From an uncultured Burkholderiales bacterium (GTDB lineage: Bacteria; Pseudomonadota; Gammaproteobacteria; Burkholderiales; Thiobacillaceae), in contig CALAMX010000120.1 in NCBI GenBank assembly GCA_937925755.1, positions 1-11,618 of the forward strand: a stretch of DNA of 11,618 nt, read 5' to 3'. Numbering within the stretch: the first letter of the stretch is position 1; each line of letters starts with the position of its first letter. A program made the position numbers and the translations under genes. Below are positions 6,749 to 11,618 of the stretch, in pieces. The notes beneath the pieces are model-generated. The model made no database searches. It was given only the letters and a program-made list of their open reading frames with translations, and was not told where the DNA came from.

Positions 6749-7192
6749 ATGTATCAGCGCATCCTGGTGGCGATCGATGGCAGCGAGACCGCCCGCCGCG
6801 GACTCGACGAAGCGATCCGGTTGGCGCAGGCGAGTAGCGGCCGCCTGCTGCTTGCGCACGTGCTCGAGGAGCCCCTACCGCTCGCGGTCAACGGCGACTG
6901 GACGCTGCCCAGCCTACCCCTTACGGCCTGGCGCGAGGCCGGCGAGCGGCTGCTCGAGGGGGCGTTGGCGCGCTGCCGGCAGGCCGGGGTCGCGGCCGAG
7001 ATGCGCTTGATCGAGGCGGGCGGGCGCCGCATCGGCCCGCTCATCGCCGAAGCCGCCGTCGATTGGCAGGCCGATCTCATCGTCGTTGGCACCCATGGAC
7101 GCCGTGGCCTCGACCGCCTGCTGCTGGGCAGCGTGGCCGAGGGCATCATTCGCACCACGCGCACCCCTGTACTGCTTTTGCCGCCGGCCTGA
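6749..7192 (+). CDS. Universal stress protein (UspA family, ATP-binding type)
   Basis: A single 147-residue Usp domain. It begins MYQRILVAIDGSETARRGLDEA, the usual beta-1/alpha-1 of the fold, and carries the complete G-2x-G-9x-G(S/T) nucleotide-binding motif near its C-terminus (GTHGRRGLDRLLLGS), then TPVLLLP. Members with this motif bind ATP; they act in survival under stress, but the specific role here is unknown. ATG 6749 is preferred because an AGGT lies 8 nt upstream; a GTG at 6743 would be only 2 nt from it. The gene lies 15 nt after glnS and 6 nt before cysS, so it is probably co-transcribed with two tRNA synthetases, an uncommon setting for a Usp gene. Confidence 0.92.
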   Translation: MYQRILVAIDGSETARRGLDEAIRLAQASSGRLLLAHVLEEPLPLAVNGDWTLPSLPLTAWREAGERLLEGALARCRQAGVAAEMRLIEAGGRRIGPLIAEAAVDWQADLIVVGTHGRRGLDRLLLGSVAEGIIRTTRTPVLLLPPA

Positions 7193-7198
7193 CAAGAA

Positions 7199-8569
7199 AT
7201 GCTCGTCGTTTACAACTCACTCACCCGCCGCAAGGAACCCTTCACGCCCATCGTGCCGGGCCAGGTGCGCATGTATGTCTGCGGCATGACGGTATACGAC
7301 TACTGCCACCTGGGGCATGCCCGCGTACTGGTGGTTTTCGACATGATCGCCCGCTGGTTGCGCGCCTCGGGCTACCAGGTCACTTATGTGCGCAACATCA
7401 CCGACATCGACGACAAGATCATCCGCCGCGCGCAGGAAAACGGCGAGCCCTACACAGCGCTGACCGAACGCTTTATCCAGGCCATGCACGAGGACGAACG
7501 GGCGCTCAACGTCCTGCCGCCCGAGCATGAACCACGCGCCACCGAATACATCGGTCGCATGCTGGACATGATCCAGGCCCTGATCGACCGGGGACACGCC
7601 TATCCCGCTGACAACGGCGATGTCTATTACGCCGTGCGCAGTTTCCCCGCCTACGGACAGCTCTCGGGTAAGTCGATCGAGGAACTGATCGCCGGCGAGC
7701 GTGTGGAGGTGGACCCGCACAAACGCGACCCGCTCGACTTCGTGCTGTGGAAAGCGGCCAAACCCGGGGAACCGGCCTGGCCCTCGCCCTGGGGACCGGG
7801 GCGACCGGGCTGGCACATCGAGTGCTCGGCCATGGGCAGCCATCTGCTCGGGCCGCATTTCGACATCCACGGCGGCGGCCAGGACTTGCAGTTTCCTCAT
7901 CATGAAAACGAGATCGCCCAGTCCGAGGGGGCGCACGGCTGCAAGTTCGTCAACTACTGGCTGCACAACGGCTTCGTGCGGGTGGACGACGAGAAGATGT
8001 CCAAAAGCTTGGGCAACTTCTTCACCATCCGCGAGGTGCTGGCGCGCTATGACGCCGAGGTGGTGCGCTTTTTCATTCTGCGCGCCCACTACCGCAGTCC
8101 CCTGAATTACGCCGACCCGCACTTGGATGAGGCCCGTGCGGCGCTCACCCGTCTCTACACCGCCCTGCGCGGGTTCAATCCCGAAGCCGCGCCGATCGAC
8201 TGGTCGGCGCCCTATCCGGCCCGTTTCAAGGCCGCCATGGACGACGACTTCAACACCCCCGAGGCGATCGCGGTGCTGTTCGAGCTGGCGGCGGAGGCCA
8301 ACCGCACCCACTCACCGGTCCTCGCGGGCGAGCTCAAGGCCCTGGGCAATGTGCTGGGCCTGCTCAATCGCGCGCCGGAGGACTTCCTGCAGTCGGGTCA
8401 GCGTGTGGCCGACTATCCGCCCGAGCGTATCGAGGCTCTGATCGAGGCGCGTGCCGCGGCGCGCAAGGCACGCGACTTTGCCCGCGCCGACGCCATCCGC
8501 GATGAGCTCAAGGCCGCCGGCATCCTACTCGAAGACACCCCCCAAGGCACGATCTGGCGCCGCGCCTGA
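7199..8569 (+). CDS. cysS: Cysteinyl-tRNA synthetase
   Basis: A 456-residue class I synthetase (E. coli CysRS has 461) that charges tRNA-Cys. It begins MLVVYNSLTRRKEPF as is typical. The HIGH-equivalent HLGH is at residues 37-40 and KMSKS at 266-270. The zinc site used to select cysteine is intact: Cys28 (VCGMTVYD), Cys209 (WHIECSAMG), His234 and Glu238 (FPHHENEIAQSE), the same numbering as in E. coli. The C-terminal half carries the DALR-type helical domain (MDDDFNTPEAI) and ends in the short DTPQGTIWRR segment. It starts only 6 nt after the Usp stop, with a weak ribosome site, so translation may be coupled. Its stop is 16 nt from that of the convergent HDOD gene, and no terminator hairpin is visible in that gap. 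Confidence 0.97.
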   Translation: MLVVYNSLTRRKEPFTPIVPGQVRMYVCGMTVYDYCHLGHARVLVVFDMIARWLRASGYQVTYVRNITDIDDKIIRRAQENGEPYTALTERFIQAMHEDERALNVLPPEHEPRATEYIGRMLDMIQALIDRGHAYPADNGDVYYAVRSFPAYGQLSGKSIEELIAGERVEVDPHKRDPLDFVLWKAAKPGEPAWPSPWGPGRPGWHIECSAMGSHLLGPHFDIHGGGQDLQFPHHENEIAQSEGAHGCKFVNYWLHNGFVRVDDEKMSKSLGNFFTIREVLARYDAEVVRFFILRAHYRSPLNYADPHLDEARAALTRLYTALRGFNPEAAPIDWSAPYPARFKAAMDDDFNTPEAIAVLFELAAEANRTHSPVLAGELKALGNVLGLLNRAPEDFLQSGQRVADYPPERIEALIEARAAARKARDFARADAIRDELKAAGILLEDTPQGTIWRRA

Positions 8570-8585
8570 GCCTGCGGTGTGTATC

Positions 8586-9470
8586 TCATGGCAGCAACCG
8601 CGGCAGTTCGCCAACGATGAACAATCCCGCCGCCTCCGCCAGCGCCTCGTAGGCCGGCGCGTCGAGGTTCAGGACCGCCAGGCTACGCGCCCCCAGCTTA
8701 TCCCACTCGTGATCGGCGGCGAGCTGGCCGTTGTCCTGTAGCAGCTTGTCGGCGAGCTGGGCCACGGCGATCAGGCGCAGTCCCTGCGCATCGTCCAGCT
8801 CGTCCAGCGGACCGGCGAAGGCATGATGCAGCAAGATCGCCCAGGCCAGCGTCTCCGACAGCCGCCACTCACTGGCGAGCTTTGCCCCGACGACGGCGTG
8901 ACTGAGATTCAGGGCTGCCTGCTCCGTCGCGGTGAACGGCTCCTCCGCATCGGCACGGGCGTGCTGGACGACGGCCGGGTAGTTCTTGTTCCGCAGTTGC
9001 AGGATGGCCATGCCGCAATCACGGAACAGCCCGAAGGTGTAGGCATCCGCCGGCCGCACGCCCAGGCCACGGCCGAGTCGGACCGTCAGCCATTGGCTCG
9101 TCACGGCGACCTTGATAGAGGCATCCCAGAGCGTGTCCAGATCGGCACGGCTAGGGAAGGTATGGCGCAGCAGGATACCCGCCACCATCCGCGCCGCGAG
9201 CTCCAGCCCCAGCAGCATCAGGGCCTCCTGCACCGAGGTGGCGCGCTGCCGCAAACCGAAATAGGGCGAATTGACCGTCTTGATCAGGCTGGCCGCCAAG
9301 GCCATGTCCTCGCTGATCAAGGATGTCAGCCGCAGGAAGTCCGGCTCCTCTTGGCGGGATTCTGCGAGTATCTGCTCAAGGATCCCAGGACAGGGTGGTA
9401 TCTCCATCCCCTCCAGGCTGGACTCGACATCTTTGTACATCTGTACCAGCGAAGCCATGTGTGCGGCCAT
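8586..9470 (-). CDS. HDOD domain-containing signalling protein
   Basis: 294 residues from ATG 9468-9470; a second in-frame ATG at 9456-9458 is an alternative. The open frame continues much further upstream, but that part only reads through the repeat gene out of phase. Residues about 20-230 form an HDOD domain: LEQILAESRQEEPDFLRLTSLI, EDMALAASLIKTVNSPYFG, TSVQEALMLLGL, then the degenerate metal-site region YTFGLFRDCGMAIL (residues 144-156), where an HD phosphohydrolase would have HD. HDOD proteins lack phosphodiesterase activity and serve as regulators, often in motility, chemosensing or stress signalling; the target here is unknown. No second output domain is present. No convincing promoter was found in the 60 nt between it and the upstream terminator, although a weak GATATC-containing stretch lies there. 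Confidence 0.88.
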   Translation of the reverse strand: MAAHMASLVQMYKDVESSLEGMEIPPCPGILEQILAESRQEEPDFLRLTSLISEDMALAASLIKTVNSPYFGLRQRATSVQEALMLLGLELAARMVAGILLRHTFPSRADLDTLWDASIKVAVTSQWLTVRLGRGLGVRPADAYTFGLFRDCGMAILQLRNKNYPAVVQHARADAEEPFTATEQAALNLSHAVVGAKLASEWRLSETLAWAILLHHAFAGPLDELDDAQGLRLIAVAQLADKLLQDNGQLAADHEWDKLGARSLAVLNLDAPAYEALAEAAGLFIVGELPRLLP

Positions 9471-9530
9471 CCCGAATCGAGGTCTTTCTCGTCGAGATAT
9501 CGACCGCCAGACGGCTTGACTTGAGTCCCC

Positions 9531-9560
9531 AAAAAGAAACGGCTGCCCGCAGGCAGCCGT
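9531..9560 (-). terminator. Intrinsic terminator of the 13-residue-repeat protein gene
   Basis: On the minus strand, a 9-bp perfect stem (ACGGCTGCC with GGCAGCCGT) around a TGCG loop is followed by TTTCTTTTT (read from AAAAAGAAA at 9531-9539). It lies about 20 nt after the repeat-gene stop and separates it from the HDOD gene on the same strand, so the two are probably not one transcription unit. Confidence 0.87.
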
Positions 9561-9580
9561 CGTGCGCGACGCGCGTGTGC

Positions 9581-10408
9581 TTATTGCTTCGCAGCAGGTT
9601 GGGCCGGCTGAGCCGCAGGGACCTGGCTGCCAGGCACGGTGAACATCTGCGCCCAGGCATTCGGGTCGAAGGGGTTGAACATCGCCGGGGCGCTCGCCTG
9701 AGCCGGGGCGGCGCCGTAACCGGTGCCGCTCCAGGGGTTGCTGGTGGCCGCCGGGGTGGCGGTGTAGCCGGCCGGGCTCAGGAAGCCGGACCACATCGGG
9801 CCATAGGTCTTGGGATCCATGGCGGCACCCATCCAGCCCATGTAATAGTTGGGGTTCATCGGCGCGACCATGAGGTTGATGGCCTTGGGATCGAGCGGCG
9901 ACATCATCCACTTCATGTACATGCCCGGGTTGAGCGTGTTCATCATCATGGACCACAGTTTCGGATCCATCGGCATCATCATCCAGCGCATCATCTTGCC
10001 GGGGTCGGTCATGGTCGTGAGCAGCGCCGTGTAGAAGTTCGGATCCATGCTGGCGGCGAGCCAACGCGTGTAGACGTTGGGATCGGCGAACTCGGCCACG
10101 TTGCGGTAGGCACCCGGGTCGATCATGCTATTCATCATGCGCAACCAGCCGGCGGGGTCCATGATCAGGTTGCCCATGGTGGTGTAGAAGCCGGGTTCGG
10201 TCACGGCGTTGAACCACGGCACGAAGACCCTGGGGTCCTTGTAGGCGGACATGTTCTGGGTGAAGTCGGTCATCCGCTGCAGCCAGGCCTCAGGGGTTTG
10301 TGGCACCGGTTTTGCCGGCTGCGCGGCGGGTGCGGCGGCCTGCTGGGCAGTGGCGAAAACGGGTAGGGCACCCAAGGCGATGGCAGTGATGAGGGTCTTG
10401 ATTTTCAC
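9581..10408 (-). CDS. Secreted Met/aromatic-rich protein of tandem 12-13-residue Asp-Pro repeats, unknown function
   Basis: 275 residues from a GTG start (10406-10408), chosen because AAGGAG lies 6 nt upstream (10415-10420) and a signal peptide follows at once: KIKTLITAIALGALPVFATA, cleavage before QQAAA. Residues 22-40 are an Ala/Pro/Gln linker. Residues 58-223 consist of 13 units, with a partial 14th from 224, each starting Asp/Asn/Glu/Ser-Pro. Prolines fall at 59, 72, 85, 98, 110, 123, 136, 149, 161, 174, 186, 199, 212 and 225. Position 5 of the unit is usually Tyr or Trp and position 8 Trp or Met. The tail (226-275) is Ala/Pro/Gly-rich. There are 31 Met and no Cys. I do not recognise the family. 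The Asp-Pro caps suggest short amphipathic helices. A lipid, sulfur-globule or other hydrophobic-surface coat is only a guess. It has its own terminator and a divergent upstream region. Confidence 0.88.
   Translation of the reverse strand: MKIKTLITAIALGALPVFATAQQAAAPAAQPAKPVPQTPEAWLQRMTDFTQNMSAYKDPRVFVPWFNAVTEPGFYTTMGNLIMDPAGWLRMMNSMIDPGAYRNVAEFADPNVYTRWLAASMDPNFYTALLTTMTDPGKMMRWMMMPMDPKLWSMMMNTLNPGMYMKWMMSPLDPKAINLMVAPMNPNYYMGWMGAAMDPKTYGPMWSGFLSPAGYTATPAATSNPWSGTGYGAAPAQASAPAMFNPFDPNAWAQMFTVPGSQVPAAQPAQPAAKQ
9740..10237 (-). repeat. Diverged 36/39-bp coding repeats (about 13 complete units)
   Basis: This stretch encodes residues 58-223 of the secreted repeat protein. Units are 13 codons long (three are 12). 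The consensus is Asp-Pro-x-x-Tyr-x-x-Trp/Met-Met/Leu-x-x-x-Met. The DNA copies have diverged well beyond the protein pattern, so this is an old, selected repeat rather than a recent expansion. GGATCCAT-like words recur on the plus strand because they encode Met-Asp-Pro. Confidence 0.88.
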
Positions 10409-10473
10409 GGTGTGCTCCTTCAGGTTGGTTGAGGTGGTTGGTGTCAAATACGACAGTTTCGTAAGACTGCCTT

Positions 10474-10491
10474 GTGTCCCCCGCCGGACAC
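10474..10491. other. Short inverted repeat in the leader of the repeat-protein gene
   Basis: GTGTCC (10474-10479) and GGACAC (10486-10491) pair around a 6-nt loop. It lies about 66 nt upstream of the GTG start, within the likely untranslated leader. It has no T-run on either strand, so it is not an intrinsic terminator. It could be an operator or an mRNA structure, or chance. Confidence 0.3.
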
Positions 10492-10522
10492 GCATGAACC
10501 GAGTGTGCCCGTCGGAAGTTTC

Positions 10523-10538
10523 GAATATCATGACATTC
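10523..10538. promoter_or_regulatory. 16-bp near-perfect dyad, possible operator between divergent genes
   Basis: GAATATCATGACATTC is palindromic in 7 of 8 base pairs, with core TCATGA flanked by GAAT and ATTC. A further GAAT half-site follows after 4 nt (to 10546). It overlaps the tentative -10 of the repeat-protein gene, a position suited to repression. The binding protein is unknown. Confidence 0.4.
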
Positions 10539-10556
10539 TCATGAATACTGCGTCAA
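10527..10556 (-). promoter_or_regulatory. Tentative promoter of the repeat-protein gene
   Basis: On the minus strand, TTGACG (10551-10556) is followed after 18 bp by CATGAT (10527-10532). The -35 matches consensus at 5 of 6 positions, the -10 at 4 of 6. Transcription would start near 10520, giving a leader of about 110 nt. The weak -10 suggests either regulation or a wrong assignment. Confidence 0.35.
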
Positions 10557-10628
10557 ACCCAGGCACGGCTTGTGCGCGTCTCGTTTCGGAGGCGTTGCCG
10601 ATTTGCATCGTTTGACCCCGACAGCGGC

Positions 10629-11132
10629 ATGGCCATTCGTTCCACACCCCCGCCCATGACCCCTGGGGCCTCTTCTGGTCCCTACTATGCGGTCCTGCTG
10701 GGTGCCGAGGGCTGGCTGCACCCCGGTTGGCAGGGCGAGTTCTACCCCGACGACCTGCCCGAGGACTGGCGGCTTGCCTATTACTGCACCCAGTTGCACG
10801 CGGTCTTCCTACCTCATGCGGTCTGGTCAGGTGCGGCCGAGGCCGAGATCCGGCAGTGGCTCGAGGACACCCAACCCGGTTTTCGCTTCGTTCTGGAGCC
10901 CGGACCCGCAGGCGTCGCCGACACGTCGATGACTGCCCTATTCGGCGATCGGCTCGGCCGCATCGCCCCGCGTGCGGATCCTCACCTGCTGTGGTTCGAT
11001 GCCCAGACCGACCTGCGGCAGCTCAAAGTGGCCATCGACGCTGCCCCCAAACCGCTCTATCTCTTCAGCCGCGACGCCCACCTGCCCACCCTGCGTCAGG
11101 TGGCCACCTTGATTGAATTGATGGGCTATTGA
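10629..11132 (+). CDS. Small uncharacterised protein, possibly DUF72-like
   Basis: 167 residues from ATG 10629-10631. The frame is open back to a GTG at 10572, and an ATG at 10656 is also possible; no start has a good ribosome site. No signal peptide or membrane segment is seen, so it is probably cytoplasmic. The central N-terminal motif GEFYPDDLPEDWRLAYYCTQ (about residues 36-55) resembles the opening of DUF72 proteins (FYP..LP..WRL.YY followed by a hydrophobic strand). The protein is much shorter than a full DUF72 TIM barrel of about 240 residues. The C-terminal half (APKPLYLFSRDAHLPTLRQVATLIELMGY) has no motif I can name. It is transcribed divergently from the secreted repeat protein and precedes the promoter of mlaF. 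Function unknown; the DUF72 link is a weak recollection of motif style. Confidence 0.75.
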   Translation: MAIRSTPPPMTPGASSGPYYAVLLGAEGWLHPGWQGEFYPDDLPEDWRLAYYCTQLHAVFLPHAVWSGAAEAEIRQWLEDTQPGFRFVLEPGPAGVADTSMTALFGDRLGRIAPRADPHLLWFDAQTDLRQLKVAIDAAPKPLYLFSRDAHLPTLRQVATLIELMGY

Positions 11133-11154
11133 GGTCTAAGTCCGAACCCGCGCG

Positions 11155-11184
11155 TTGAGCCTTTTGCCCTCGCTCCTTTAGAAT
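11155..11184 (+). promoter_or_regulatory. Probable mlaF promoter (sigma-70 type)
   Basis: TTGAGC (11155-11160) and TAGAAT (11179-11184) are separated by 18 bp. Transcription would begin near 11191, giving a leader of about 30 nt before the GTG at 11223. It lies 22 nt after the stop of the preceding gene, so the mla genes are likely a separate unit. Confidence 0.6.
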
Positions 11185-11222
11185 CGGGACAAAACGACAA
11201 TCCAGACCCCTGCCTGATCCCC

Positions 11223-11618
11223 GTGTCCGACGACTTGGTCGAGATTCGCGACCTTAGCTTTGCCTACGCCGACAGACTGGTCCTGCAGGGCGTCAGCTTG
11301 ACCGCCCGGCGCGGCCAGGTGGTCGCCATCATGGGCAATTCCGGCTGCGGCAAGACCACACTCTTGCGCTTGATCGGCGGACAGCTCAAACCCACCCAAG
11401 GCAAGGTCTGGGTCGATGGGCAATCGGTCGGCGACCTGGACTTCGAAGGGTTGTACCGGCTGCGGCGGCGCATGGGGATGCTGTTCCAGTTCGGCGCTTT
11501 GTTCACCGACCTGTCGGTCTACGACAACGTGGCCTTCCAGTTGCGTGAGCACACCAACCTGCCCGAGGAGATGATCCGCGACCTCGTGCTCATGAAGCTC
11601 AACGCGGTGGGATTGCGC
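11223..11618 (+). CDS. mlaF: Phospholipid ABC transporter ATPase MlaF (3'-truncated by window)
   Basis: The first 132 codons, from GTG 11223-11225 (MSDDLVEIRDLSFAY); the frame has no earlier ATG, GTG or TTG start nearby. The Walker A motif GNSGCGKTT is at residues 38-46 and is followed by LLRLIGGQLKPTQGKV. The Q-loop block MGMLFQFGALFTDLSVYDNV (Gln89) and FQLREHTNLPEEMI are characteristic of MlaF (also called Ttg2A), rather than of other ABC ATPases. Known role: MlaF energises the MlaFEDB inner-membrane complex that moves phospholipids between outer and inner membrane to keep outer-membrane lipid asymmetry. mlaE and mlaD are expected just downstream, out of view. The signature motif and Walker B also lie beyond the window. 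Confidence 0.93.
   Translation, partial: MSDDLVEIRDLSFAYADRLVLQGVSLTARRGQVVAIMGNSGCGKTTLLRLIGGQLKPTQGKVWVDGQSVGDLDFEGLYRLRRRMGMLFQFGALFTDLSVYDNVAFQLREHTNLPEEMIRDLVLMKLNAVGLR

Noticed and set aside
7217..8311. A 364-codon minus-strand open frame inside cysS
   Set aside because: It is a shadow of a high-GC gene; the plus frame has all CysRS catalytic and zinc residues.
9471..10064. N-terminal extension of the HDOD frame by about 198 codons
   Set aside because: This part reads the repeat gene out of phase on the same strand and crosses the terminator at 9531-9560. HDOD homology begins only near 9470.
9323..10366. A 347-codon plus-strand open frame, strikingly rich in His and Gly
   Set aside because: It is antisense to the Met-rich repeat gene. 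ATG codons read as CAT (His) on the other strand, which explains the apparent His-rich repeats. The minus frame has the signal peptide, ribosome site and terminator.

Overview
The window is a GC-rich stretch of chromosome, most likely from a sulfur-oxidising gammaproteobacterium, with Chromatiales or a relative as the best guess. Evidence for this is the C-terminal half of a flavocytochrome c sulfide dehydrogenase flavoprotein (FccB) at the left edge, the lipid A gene lpxH next to ppiB and near cysS (an arrangement shared with other Gammaproteobacteria), and an mlaF start at the right edge. No tRNA, rRNA, IS element, CRISPR array or phage gene was seen. Coding density is high and no gene-free stretch exceeds 300 bases.

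Layout. (1) Positions 2-652 (+) hold the end of fccB, followed by a clear intrinsic terminator. (2) Positions 725-4966 (-) hold five genes on one strand, in transcription order: a secreted TPR protein with an NTF2/Cds6-like C-terminal domain, a secreted L,D-transpeptidase with a related C-terminal domain, ppiB, lpxH and lexA. The first four are 4-25 nt apart and probably form an envelope-biogenesis operon. lexA also has its own strong sigma-70-type promoter, with a perfect GAAC-N4-GTTC palindrome filling its spacer. (3) Positions 5063-8569 (+) hold glnS, a small universal stress protein gene and cysS, tightly spaced and divergent from the envelope operon. (4) Positions 8586-10408 (-) hold an HDOD-domain signalling gene and, upstream of it, a secreted Met/Trp/Tyr-rich protein built from about fourteen 12-13-residue units, each starting Asp/Asn-Pro. 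The two are separated by an intrinsic terminator. (5) Positions 10629-11132 (+) hold a small uncharacterised protein, possibly DUF72-like. It is followed by a promoter and the first 132 codons of mlaF, the ATPase of the Mla phospholipid transport system.

Most of this is housekeeping and envelope maintenance: tRNA charging, protein folding, lipid A synthesis, peptidoglycan cross-linking and phospholipid transport, plus DNA-damage control by LexA. The two least ordinary items are the secreted 13-residue-repeat protein (9581-10408), which matches no family I recognise, and the LexA operator of the type known from Gram-positive bacteria rather than the enterobacterial CTGT-N8-ACAG type. The paired Cds6-like domains in adjacent envelope genes come third.
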